Shown: positions 52,217-61,583 of the stretch, in pieces
Layout of the letters: the number at the start of each line of letters is the position of its first letter
Numbering within the stretch: position 1 is the first letter of the stretch
Source: an uncultured Ulvibacter sp.
GTDB lineage: Bacteria; Bacteroidota; Bacteroidia; Flavobacteriales; Flavobacteriaceae
Direction: 5' to 3'
NCBI GenBank assembly: GCA_938041335.1
Contig: CALIAF010000024.1
Span: 1-63,241, forward strand
Length of the DNA: 63,241 nucleotides
Translations under genes and position numbers: made by a program
The notes under the pieces: model-generated
What the model was told of the DNA's origin: nothing
The model's input: the letters and a program-made list of their open reading frames with translations, nothing else
Databases searched by the model: none

Positions 52217-55200
52217 ATGAAATCATTACTTAAATTAAAAAATCAATTCGTTTTTATAGCTTTTATTTTTTGTGCAACGACTGCCATTGCTCAAGATAAT
52301 AACGAGTCTTATACTCCTAGCGAGAATCCGACATTAATATTAACTCCCTCAAACTTTTTTGTTTCTCCTCCAGTGAGAGATTTACCCGTTTGTGATGACT
52401 TATCAACTTTTGATGGCTTTATTGTTCCAAAGGATGGAGCAAATACAAGTCATGACTTGAGTGCAAAAAGAAAAAGAAAACTAGCAGCTTTAAATGCGGC
52501 TGGGGCGAGTAGCACTTCTATTGACCCTAAAATGCAAATGGACATCGCTCCAAACAAATCTAATATAAACAGAGCTCCCATAGTGAGTTTTGATGATGTT
52601 GGCAACCAATCTGCTCCGCCAGATCCTTCTATGGCTGTAGGTCCTAATCACGTTGTGACTATGCAAAATGGAGTCTGGGCAGTATATGACAAAAACGGTA
52701 CTATTGCTGCAGGATTTCCTAAGACATTAAACGATCCATTATCAGGACCTAATCACGCAGACAATGCTGGTGACCCAGTAGTAATGTATGATAGAGAAGC
52801 TGATAGATGGTTTATTTCTCAATTTCAGTTATCCGGTAACCCTGCATTATCTGACAATGTGTTTTTAGTAGGGATTTCAACAACACCAGACCCTACAGGT
52901 GCCTATAACGTTTATGAGTACGAGCTTACCGCTGGAAATGATTACCCACACTACGGTATTTGGGGTGATAGTTATGCAACAGCAGGTAACTTTACAGGTG
53001 CTCAAAAAGTATATACTTTTAATAGAAACAAAATGCTAGCAGGAGATCCTACTGCAGAAATTGCAGGGTTCTCTCCAGCGAGTTTAGGTATTGGCGGTTT
53101 TGCTGCTCCTATTCCAGTGCATTCAGAAGCAGCAGGAGCCGCAACTGGAGATATTAAGATTGTTTTTTATCAAGATGATGCCTTTGGAGGTATCACAACA
53201 GATCATATTGGTTTATGGAATATCGATATGGACTGGACAAATGCGGCTACTATAAATGCCTCTACCATTTCAGGAAAAATTGAAATACCAACAGCACCTT
53301 TTGATGCGGCTATTGCTGGAGGTTTTGCAAATATCGCACAACCAGGAACCGGACAAAGAATTGATGCCATTGTAGGAGCAGTAATGAATATGTCGCACTG
53401 GTATGAGTTTGGCACTCACCAATCCATCTTATTAAACTGGGTAGTAGAAATCCAAGACGGAACTCAAAAATCAGGTATACGATGGGTCGAGTTAAGAAGT
53501 ACAGATAATGGTGCAAATTGGGTTGTTTTTCAAGAAGGTACTTTTACAGACCCGGCAGCAACCACAGTTGCTCAAAAAGAATCTGTATTTATGGGATGTA
53601 TTTCTATGGATAGCGAAGGAAACATAGGATTAGGGTATACCAAATCTGGTACAGACACCTTCCCTTCTTTATACTATACAGGAAGAATGAATGGTGACCC
53701 ACTTGGCACTATGACAGTCCCAGAAGAACTAGCCATTGCAGGAACAACGTCTGTAACTTCTAATGATCGTTATGGAGATTATGGTCAAGGAGTTAGGGAC
53801 CCTGTAGATGACCTTACTTTTTGGGTAACCTCAGAATATTCAGGAGATCCTGGTTTTAATAGAAAATCTAGAGTGTATTCTTTTAAGATTGCTCCAGATG
53901 TGCTTTTAGAAATTAGCTGCCCTAACGATATTACAGTAGAATGTGGTGAAGACACCTCTCCTGCTGCTACCGGAACAGCATCTGCAAATTCTACTTGCGA
54001 TCCAAATCCTGTAATTACCTTTACAGATGAAGTAGTAGAAACCTGTGGAAATACACAAACAATAACCCGTACTTGGGTTGCAACAGACACTTGTAACAAC
54101 CCAATTGTTTCGTGTGAACAAACCATTACTGTAACAGATACGATATTGCCTGCAATAATATGCCCAGATAACATCACTGTGTTTAACGATCCAGATCAAT
54201 GTACTGCTGTAGTTACTTATGATGATGTAACCGGAAGTGATACTTGTGCAGCCGTAACCATAACACAAACAAGTGGTTTGGCCTCAGGCAGTGAATTCCC
54301 AATAGGGGATACAATAAATGTGTTTGAGATAGTTGATGACTGCGGAAATAGCAACACGTGCTCATTTACAGTTTCTGTGCAAAACTCGGTGATACCAGAA
54401 GCTATCTGCCAAAACATTACGGTAGAACTTGGTGCAGATGGAACGGTTACTATTACAACAGCTGATGTTAACGGAGGTATAGGGACAGTATGCGAAAGCG
54501 AAAACGCGAGCATTGATATAGACACTTTTGATTGTTCAAATATTGGTGATAATAACGTTGTGCTTACCATCGTAGATGGGGCAGGAAACTCAGCCATGTG
54601 TACTGCAGTTGTTACCGTAGAAGATAACTTAGCTCCAGATATTGACTGCTCTCCGTTCACGATTCAATTGAATGACTTAGGTATGGTGATGATAACAGAA
54701 GAAATGATTGAAGATATTACTTCAGAAAATTGCGAAATTGACACGATCGATATTAGCGCAACAACTTTTGATTGTACTATGGTGGGTGAACACATAATTA
54801 CTGTTGTCGTAACAGATGTAAACGGTAACGCTAATTCTTGTGACATTACGGTAACCGTTGCAGATTCTATTTTCCCTACAGCGATTTGTCAAAATATTAC
54901 CGTAGAACTTGACGCAGATGGAATAGCAACAATTGAAGCTTTAGAGGTAAATAACGGTAGCTTTGATAACTGCGGAGAAGTGACTGTAGAAGTTAACATC
55001 ACTACATTTAACTGTGAAAACCTTGGAGAAAACGACGTAATTATGCTCGTTACAGATGAAAATGGTAACGTTTCAGAATGTATAGCAGTAGTAACGGTAG
55101 AAGATAATATTTTACCTACAGCGGTATGTCAAAACATAGCTATTGAAATCAATGCAGATGGAGACCCAATTACGATTACTCCTGCGATGATAGATAATGG

Positions 55201-56113
55201 AAGTACCGATAATTGTGAGATCGTAAGTTACAGTCTTGATGTGATGCAATTTGACTGTACTAACCTAGGTGATAATAACGTAGTATTAACAGTTACAGAC
55301 AGCGCGGGTAATGAGGCCACTTGTATGGCAATTGTTACTATTAGCCCACCTAGTGATCCCCCAGTTGTAGCCTGTCAAAACTTAACGGTTATTCTAGATG
55401 AAAACGGAATGGCTTCTATCACACCCCAGAACGTTTCGGCAAATGATGCTTTTAACCTTTGTGGCTATGTATTGACTTTAGATATTGATACTTTTACTTG
55501 CGATGACGCTGACACCGTTGTCCCTGTAACATTAACAGTAACAGACGCACAAGGCCTTAGCGATAGTTGTATTGCCGAAGTATTTGTTGTAGATAATATT
55601 GTTCCAACCATTATGTGCCCAGAAGAAACTATAGTAATTGCTTCTCTTGCACCTTACACCTTGCCAGACTATGTGATGGATGGCACAGTAGTTATTGAAG
55701 ATAATTGTTTTGACCAACTCGTTGTTACTCAAGATCCAGAAGCCGGAACTATGGTTGATGAAGGTGAAACAGAAATCACTATAATGGTTACAGATCCAAG
55801 TGGTAACAGCGTAAGTTGTGAGTTTGATATTTTTATAGATCCAAGTCTAGAAATACCTACTGCAGAAATGCTAAAGACCTTACAAATCTATCCTAATCCA
55901 GCAAGAGACTTTGTCGTGCTAGGCAACCCGCAAAACGTTTCGATAAATAGTATTCAACTATTTGATATTTCAGGAAGAATCGTAAAAACGTTCGATGTTT
56001 CTAGTAACAGTATTGAAGAAACATTTGATATCTCAGAAATTGCAAACGCAAGCTACTTTATGACAGTAACGAGTGATGTTACAAGCATTACTTTTCAAAT
56101 TATAAAAAAGTAA
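52217..56113 (+). CDS. Giant T9SS-sorted protein with propeller-like head and HYR-like repeats
   Basis: About 1,298 residues. The start at 52217 (MKSLLKLKNQF, signal ending TTAIAQ) is preferred over an ORF start at 52172 that adds 15 residues before the signal peptide. The head (about 85-560) has P-P-D-P-S-M-A-V-G-P-N-H-V-V and G-Y-T-K-S-G-T-D-T-F-P, suggesting a beta-propeller; no catalytic motif. From about 565, Ig-like/HYR-like repeats of about 80 residues recur with A-x-C-Q-N-I-T-V-E-L and F-D-C. A T9SS type A domain ends the protein (SITFQIIKK). The whole C-terminal half matches the next gene. Confidence 0.85.
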   Translation: MKSLLKLKNQFVFIAFIFCATTAIAQDNNESYTPSENPTLILTPSNFFVSPPVRDLPVCDDLSTFDGFIVPKDGANTSHDLSAKRKRKLAALNAAGASSTSIDPKMQMDIAPNKSNINRAPIVSFDDVGNQSAPPDPSMAVGPNHVVTMQNGVWAVYDKNGTIAAGFPKTLNDPLSGPNHADNAGDPVVMYDREADRWFISQFQLSGNPALSDNVFLVGISTTPDPTGAYNVYEYELTAGNDYPHYGIWGDSYATAGNFTGAQKVYTFNRNKMLAGDPTAEIAGFSPASLGIGGFAAPIPVHSEAAGAATGDIKIVFYQDDAFGGITTDHIGLWNIDMDWTNAATINASTISGKIEIPTAPFDAAIAGGFANIAQPGTGQRIDAIVGAVMNMSHWYEFGTHQSILLNWVVEIQDGTQKSGIRWVELRSTDNGANWVVFQEGTFTDPAATTVAQKESVFMGCISMDSEGNIGLGYTKSGTDTFPSLYYTGRMNGDPLGTMTVPEELAIAGTTSVTSNDRYGDYGQGVRDPVDDLTFWVTSEYSGDPGFNRKSRVYSFKIAPDVLLEISCPNDITVECGEDTSPAATGTASANSTCDPNPVITFTDEVVETCGNTQTITRTWVATDTCNNPIVSCEQTITVTDTILPAIICPDNITVFNDPDQCTAVVTYDDVTGSDTCAAVTITQTSGLASGSEFPIGDTINVFEIVDDCGNSNTCSFTVSVQNSVIPEAICQNITVELGADGTVTITTADVNGGIGTVCESENASIDIDTFDCSNIGDNNVVLTIVDGAGNSAMCTAVVTVEDNLAPDIDCSPFTIQLNDLGMVMITEEMIEDITSENCEIDTIDISATTFDCTMVGEHIITVVVTDVNGNANSCDITVTVADSIFPTAICQNITVELDADGIATIEALEVNNGSFDNCGEVTVEVNITTFNCENLGENDVIMLVTDENGNVSECIAVVTVEDNILPTAVCQNIAIEINADGDPITITPAMIDNGSTDNCEIVSYSLDVMQFDCTNLGDNNVVLTVTDSAGNEATCMAIVTISPPSDPPVVACQNLTVILDENGMASITPQNVSANDAFNLCGYVLTLDIDTFTCDDADTVVPVTLTVTDAQGLSDSCIAEVFVVDNIVPTIMCPEETIVIASLAPYTLPDYVMDGTVVIEDNCFDQLVVTQDPEAGTMVDEGETEITIMVTDPSGNSVSCEFDIFIDPSLEIPTAEMLKTLQIYPNPARDFVVLGNPQNVSINSIQLFDISGRIVKTFDVSSNSIEETFDISEIANASYFMTVTSDVTSITFQIIKK

Positions 56114-56134
56114 TTTAAGTAGTAGTGTAAATTA

Positions 56135-56155
56135 TACGAAACAATTTGTTTCGTA
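56135..56155. repeat. Perfect hairpin TACGAAACA-ATT-TGTTTCGTA
   Basis: A 9-bp stem with 3-nt loop just after the giant gene's stop, without a T-run; perhaps an mRNA 3'-end stabiliser. Confidence 0.5.
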
Positions 56156-56172
56156 CGCGATACCATTGATGG

Positions 56173-56210
56173 AGCGCAACGATACTAGTATCGTTGCGCT
56201 TTTTGTTTTA
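56173..56210 (+). terminator. Intrinsic terminator, loopless palindrome
   Basis: A 28-bp perfect palindrome (56173-56200) containing ACTAGT at its centre, followed by TTTTTGTTTT. The centre must open to form a loop. It is 60 bp after the giant gene's stop. Confidence 0.85.
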
Positions 56211-56255
56211 GTAATGATTCTGGAAGCCATCTTTAACAAACAATCAGACTGCCTT

Positions 56256-56282
56256 TTCTCATAAAAATATCCCATAATTTTA
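56256..56282 (+). promoter_or_regulatory. Shared 27-bp upstream element, copy 2
   Basis: 26 of 27 bases identical to 51981-52007; lies about 150 bp before the M36 gene. Otherwise this 320-bp intergenic gap holds only the hairpin and terminator just upstream and a TATATTTT promoter-like box near 56380. Confidence 0.5.
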
Positions 56283-56433
56283 TATTGATAGTATTGTTTT
56301 TAACTTTACTTCTGTGCCATAAGCATGTATTGAACCAGGACTATTTAACAGTAATACTTAATAAAACAGCACATTAATATATATTTTCGCAAAGGTTAAC
56401 ATTCCCAAAGATGTTACTATTAAACCAAATTAT

Positions 56434-59400
56434 ATGAAATTAAAGAACCTACTTCTATTTGTCTTTACCCTTATTTGCTTTAATGTTTTCGGACAAAAAC
56501 ATAGTAAAGCACAACAAGGTATTTCGAACATCTCCTTAGCACAATTAATAAAAAACCCAGACAACTCCTTTATTATTACTAAAGAAAATACCAGTAGTAT
56601 TAGTGGAGTGAAGCATATGTATCTTAGACAAGCTATTAATGGCATCGAAGTCTTAGGTACAGAATCTAGTGTTCACGTTTTAGCCAATGGTACTGTATTA
56701 AAAACGCACAATAGTTTTATCAACGATATTTCAGAAAAAATTACTTCATCATCGACCTCTTTAGATGCTGCGCAAGCCATCGCAGCTGTTGCTCAGAAAA
56801 AAGGGTATTCTATTATCAACCTAAACACGATTGAAACTTCAACGGCTGTGAATAGAAAATCACTTTTTTCAAATGGAGGGATTTCTAATCGTGAGATTCC
56901 GGCTGAGTTGGTTTATTTTAAAACGAACACTGGAATTAGATTGGCCTGGGATATCTCCATCGATGAAGTGACAAGCCCTAACTGGTATAACTATATTATT
57001 GATGCAGCAACTGGAGAAATTCTTGAAACCTATAACTGGACCTTGTCTTGTAACATATTAGGGGACCATAAAGATCACGTGCATACTACAAAAGAAAACG
57101 TATTTATAGGCCCATTAGAATTACCTACTCCAGATGTAACCAATGAAGAAGCCTTAGTAGGTAGTTATTTTGTATACCCTATGCCTATAGAATCACCTAA
57201 CTATGGAGCACCAAGCGTGGTTGTAGACCCAGATAATGCGGTCGCATCACCTTTTGGATGGCACGATACGGACGGAACTGCTGGCGCAGAATTTACAATC
57301 ACAAGAGGAAATAATGTATTTGCCTATGATGATATTAATAATACAGACTCTCCGGGATTTAGCCCAGACGGTGGTGCTGCGCTCAACTTTAATTTCCCGA
57401 TAAACACTACGTATTCAGTTGCAGATCCATCTTTATCGGGAGTAATCACCAACTTGTTTTACTGGAATAACATAATACACGATGTTATGTATCAATATGG
57501 TTTTGATTCTGATTCTGGAAATTTTCAAGAAAACACTTACGGCTTGGGCGGAATTGGAAATGATTCTGTGAATGCCGAAGCGCAAGACGGATTATCCACC
57601 TGTAATGCATTTTTTGGCACACCTGCAGATGGAGGATCTCCTAGAATGCAAATGTTTGTTTGCGGAGACAGAGATGGCGACCTTGATAATGGTGTGATCG
57701 TCCACGAATACGGCCACGGAATTTCTAACAGATTAACAGGTGGAGCCGCTAATGCTAACTGTCTTACTAATCAAGAACAAATGGGTGAAGGTTGGAGTGA
57801 TTACTATGGGCTGATGCATACATTAGAACCTGGAGATATAGGAACACAAGCACGCCCTATAGGTACTTGGCTATTAGGCCAAGGGCCCAATGACAATGGT
57901 ATAAGAACCTTTCCTTACAGTACTGATTTTGCCATAAACCCACATACCTATGATGATATTACCACAGAGGCAATACCACACGGTGTAGGATCGGTTTGGG
58001 CCAACATGTTATGGGAAATGACCTGGGAGCTTATCGCTTTAGAAGGTTTTGATCCTGATATCTATAACGGTACTGGTGGAAATAACACATCACTTGCATT
58101 AGTAACTGAAGGGCTTAAGTTACAACCTTGCTCTCCAGGATTTGTAGATGGTCGTGATGCAATTTTAGCCGCAGACCAAGCATTGTATGGCGGAAGTCAC
58201 ATTTGTGAAATCTGGGCAGCTTTTGCGCGCCGCGGATTAGGATTTAGCGCTACACAAGGTAGCTCTGATAGCAGAAGTGATGGTACAGAAGCATTTGACC
58301 TCCCTCCTACTTTTTCTTCACTAGATGTAATTGAAGAAGTTTGCCTTGCAGACGGTATACAAACTGGACTTGGTGGAGGCTCTCCTGTAGGTGGAGTATA
58401 TAGTGGCATAGGAGTAACGGATGACGGTAACGGAGCTACGTTTACATTTGACCCTAGTATTTCTGGAGCAGGACTGGTAACCATTAGCTATGCTACAACA
58501 GATTTTTGTACCGGCGCACCGGGAGTATTAATGGATGATATTTTGGTAACAGATGAACCTCCAGTAATTATCTGCGTAGGCTCTGGACTTCTAGAAATGA
58601 ATGGTTCTTTTGAAGATTCTCCTGGATTAGTTATTGAAGACCTCAATACGGTGAGCACAACTATTGAGATTACTCAAGATGTGATGCTTACAGATTTAAA
58701 TGTTGCACTAGATATTTCGCACTCGTATGTTGAAGATATGATTATAACGCTAATTTCACCTGCCGCAACACCAGTAGTCATTTTTAATGGGACTACAGAT
58801 GGTTGCTCAGGAAACAACCTTGTTTCTTTGTTAGATGATGAATCTGTTAATCCATTCAATTGCAATAATGGAGCAGCATTCCCAGAACCAAATTACATAC
58901 CAAGCAATGCATTAACCGCATTTGATGGCGAAAGCACTTTAGGTACATGGACCATAACAATTCAAGACACATTTAACGCAGATCCAGGAGTTTTAAATAA
59001 CTGGAGACTCGACTATACGTATGAGGTCAACTCATTACCATTGGATGTTCAACTTGACATTACAGGAAATGCAACTATAACTGCAGATCAATTATTAGAA
59101 AGTGTTTTTGTAGCCTGTGGTGGATATACGGTTACGGCTGGAACGCCACTAGCCCCTGCGGTTTCATTTACAAATGCAGATATCGGTTTAAATAACGTAA
59201 ACGTACTCGTAACAAGTGACACAGGGCAAACGGCTATGTGTGTCGCGGTAGCTAATGTGATACCCAACGATGGGGGTCAAGAAATTACCTGCCCAGAAGA
59301 TGTTACCATTGCTTGTGGTGATGATTCATCTCCGGCTAATACAGGTATGGCGACTGCTGTTTCTTCTTGTGATCCTAATCCAGTAATTACATTTTCTGAT

Positions 59401-61479
59401 GCTATAGAAGAAACCTGCGGAAATACTCAAATAATTACCCGTACTTGGTTTTCTGAAGATGGTTGCGGTAGTGACATCGTCTCTTGTATTCAAACCATTA
59501 CCATACAAGATGGCATTCCTCCCACTGTAGACTGTCCAGAAGATATTACAGTAAACACAGACCCTGAGCAATGTACTGCAATAGTAGATTATGAAATACT
59601 AGCAAATGATACCTGCGGAAATGTGACTATAAATTTAATAAATGGGATAGCATCTGGTAGCGAGTTCCCAATAGGAGATACCATTAATGAATTTGAAATA
59701 GTGGATGACTGCGGAAATATTACTGAATGTTCTTTTACAGTTACTGTAGAAAACACCACTTTGCCAGAAGCGGTTTGCCAGAACATTACCATACAATTAG
59801 ACCAAAATGGCATAGCGTCTATTACCGCAGCAGATGTGAATGTAAGTTCTGGAACGATCTGTTTAAATGCAATCGCTACCATTGATATAGACACTTTTGA
59901 CTGCTCAAACATTGGTGACAATGATGTGGTCTTGACGGTTGAAGACGATGACGGTAATATGGATAGCTGTACGGCAGTAGTAACTGTTGAAGACACTCTA
60001 GCTCCAGAAGCCATTTGCGCATCTATTACAGTAGCTTTAGATGATGCAGGGATGGCAACAATTACAGCAGAAATGCTGGATGGCGGCAGTACTGACAACT
60101 GCCAAATCGCTTCTTTTGATGCGAGTATTACCTCATTTGATTGTACCATGTTAGGGGACAACACGGTAATACTTAGCGTGACTGATGCATTTGGTAATGT
60201 TTCAGATTGTGATGCTATTGTAACTGTTGTAGATAATGTACTACCTACTGCGAGTTGTCAAAACGTAACCGTAGCACTTGATGCTGACGGAATAGCAATG
60301 ATTGAACCTGATGCTATTGACAACGGTAGTACTGATAACTGCGGAAATGTGACTGTCGAAATTAATGTAACAACATTTAACTGTGATAATATTGGAACTA
60401 ATGATGTGGTACTAACAGTTACCGATGAAAGCGGAAATGTTTCTCAATGTGATGCCATTGTAACCATTGTAGACAATGTATTGCCTACTGCTAGTTGTCA
60501 AAATATAGAAGTAGAAGTAAATGAAGATGGCGACATCATTATCATTACGCCAGAAATGATAGATAACGGCAGTACAGATAATTGTCAGATTGCATCTTAT
60601 GAACTTGACATCACAGAATTTGATTGTAGTAACCTTGGTGAAAACGAAGTACAATTAACCGTAACAGACACTTCCGGCAATCAAGCCACTTGTACCGCAA
60701 TAATAACGGTAAATCCGCCGAGTGCTGCACCCATTGCGGCCTGCCAAAACGTGAGTGTTGTCCTTGATGAAAATGGATTTGGCACACTTGCGCCACAGAA
60801 TATTTCGGCAAATAATGCATTTAATATTTGCGGATATACACTTACAGTAGATATCGACACCTTTAATTGTGATGACGCCGGCACTACGATTCCAGTAACA
60901 TTAACAGTGACAAATGCGGGTGGCCTTAGCGATAGTTGTATTGCAAACGTTTTTGTAGTTGATAATTTAGACCCTACAATTGAGTGTCCTGAAGAAACCG
61001 TGGTTGTTGCATCTATCGCGCCTTATGCTCTCCCAGACTTTATAGCAGATGGTACTGTAATCGTCTCAGATAACTGTTTAGATCAATCAACCGTAACACA
61101 AGATCCAGAAGTGGGGACAATGGTAGGTGAAGGTGAAACAGAAATCACTGTAACTATAACCGACCCAAGTGGCAATATCGCAAGTTGTAGTTTTGACATT
61201 TTTGTAGATCCAACTCTATCAACAAGTACTTCGGAAATTTTAAGCGCTTTACAACTCTTCCCTAATCCAACTTTAGGTAGTTTTAGCTTTTCACATGCTG
61301 ATGGTATTTCAATTAAAAAAGTAACAGTCTTAGATATTTCAGGAAGAAATATAAAGAGCTTTGGTATTTCAGAAATACAACAAAATCAATTTTCTATAGC
61401 CGAAATAGCAAGCGCAACCTATTTTATATCTATCGAAACAGAAAATGAAAACAAAATGGTACAGTTGATAAAACGATAA
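56434..61479 (+). CDS. M36 (fungalysin) metalloprotease with P-domain, HYR-like repeats and T9SS sorting
   Basis: The 1,681-residue secreted protease has a signal (1-21, ending NVFG) and an FTP/PepSY-type propeptide (about 40-200). The catalytic domain has zinc motif H-E-Y-G-H at 424-428 and E-G-W-S-D-Y-Y-G downstream (third ligand Glu). A proprotein-convertase P-type beta domain follows at about 715-865 (LNVALDISHSYVEDM, then LGTWTITIQD). Ig-like/HYR-like repeats begin at about 950, and a T9SS type A sorting domain ends at MVQLIKR. It probably degrades proteins outside the cell. Its C-terminal ~730 residues align in register with those of the preceding gene. Confidence 0.93.
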   Translation: MKLKNLLLFVFTLICFNVFGQKHSKAQQGISNISLAQLIKNPDNSFIITKENTSSISGVKHMYLRQAINGIEVLGTESSVHVLANGTVLKTHNSFINDISEKITSSSTSLDAAQAIAAVAQKKGYSIINLNTIETSTAVNRKSLFSNGGISNREIPAELVYFKTNTGIRLAWDISIDEVTSPNWYNYIIDAATGEILETYNWTLSCNILGDHKDHVHTTKENVFIGPLELPTPDVTNEEALVGSYFVYPMPIESPNYGAPSVVVDPDNAVASPFGWHDTDGTAGAEFTITRGNNVFAYDDINNTDSPGFSPDGGAALNFNFPINTTYSVADPSLSGVITNLFYWNNIIHDVMYQYGFDSDSGNFQENTYGLGGIGNDSVNAEAQDGLSTCNAFFGTPADGGSPRMQMFVCGDRDGDLDNGVIVHEYGHGISNRLTGGAANANCLTNQEQMGEGWSDYYGLMHTLEPGDIGTQARPIGTWLLGQGPNDNGIRTFPYSTDFAINPHTYDDITTEAIPHGVGSVWANMLWEMTWELIALEGFDPDIYNGTGGNNTSLALVTEGLKLQPCSPGFVDGRDAILAADQALYGGSHICEIWAAFARRGLGFSATQGSSDSRSDGTEAFDLPPTFSSLDVIEEVCLADGIQTGLGGGSPVGGVYSGIGVTDDGNGATFTFDPSISGAGLVTISYATTDFCTGAPGVLMDDILVTDEPPVIICVGSGLLEMNGSFEDSPGLVIEDLNTVSTTIEITQDVMLTDLNVALDISHSYVEDMIITLISPAATPVVIFNGTTDGCSGNNLVSLLDDESVNPFNCNNGAAFPEPNYIPSNALTAFDGESTLGTWTITIQDTFNADPGVLNNWRLDYTYEVNSLPLDVQLDITGNATITADQLLESVFVACGGYTVTAGTPLAPAVSFTNADIGLNNVNVLVTSDTGQTAMCVAVANVIPNDGGQEITCPEDVTIACGDDSSPANTGMATAVSSCDPNPVITFSDAIEETCGNTQIITRTWFSEDGCGSDIVSCIQTITIQDGIPPTVDCPEDITVNTDPEQCTAIVDYEILANDTCGNVTINLINGIASGSEFPIGDTINEFEIVDDCGNITECSFTVTVENTTLPEAVCQNITIQLDQNGIASITAADVNVSSGTICLNAIATIDIDTFDCSNIGDNDVVLTVEDDDGNMDSCTAVVTVEDTLAPEAICASITVALDDAGMATITAEMLDGGSTDNCQIASFDASITSFDCTMLGDNTVILSVTDAFGNVSDCDAIVTVVDNVLPTASCQNVTVALDADGIAMIEPDAIDNGSTDNCGNVTVEINVTTFNCDNIGTNDVVLTVTDESGNVSQCDAIVTIVDNVLPTASCQNIEVEVNEDGDIIIITPEMIDNGSTDNCQIASYELDITEFDCSNLGENEVQLTVTDTSGNQATCTAIITVNPPSAAPIAACQNVSVVLDENGFGTLAPQNISANNAFNICGYTLTVDIDTFNCDDAGTTIPVTLTVTNAGGLSDSCIANVFVVDNLDPTIECPEETVVVASIAPYALPDFIADGTVIVSDNCLDQSTVTQDPEVGTMVGEGETEITVTITDPSGNIASCSFDIFVDPTLSTSTSEILSALQLFPNPTLGSFSFSHADGISIKKVTVLDISGRNIKSFGISEIQQNQFSIAEIASATYFISIETENENKMVQLIKR
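61229..61238 (-). repeat. ATTTCCGAAG motif copy
   Basis: Exact copy in the linker before the T9SS domain of the M36 protein (T-S-E-I). Confidence 0.8.
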
Positions 61480-61502
61480 TATTTCAGAATTAAAAAAAAC
61501 CC

Positions 61503-61535
61503 AATACCGCTTCATTATTGAAGCGGTATTTTTAT
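61503..61535 (+). terminator. Intrinsic terminator of the M36 gene
   Basis: A 12-bp perfect stem (61503-61514 with 61519-61530), 4-nt loop, then TTTATTTC. Confidence 0.9.
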
Positions 61536-61583
61536 TTCAAGAAGTCTTTAATTGTATCTTTAGCTTCCAACAAATGAAACATC

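Noticed and set aside
54340-60440. Repeated TGCGGAAAT words in the giant T9SS genes
   Set aside because: They resemble the 10-mer but come from the conserved C-G-N codons of the protein repeats and have TG rather than CT at the variable end, so they are not counted.
52217-61479. CRISPR-like array from regular repeats
   Set aside because: The regularity is protein-coding repeats of about 80 codons, not short identical DNA repeats with unique spacers.
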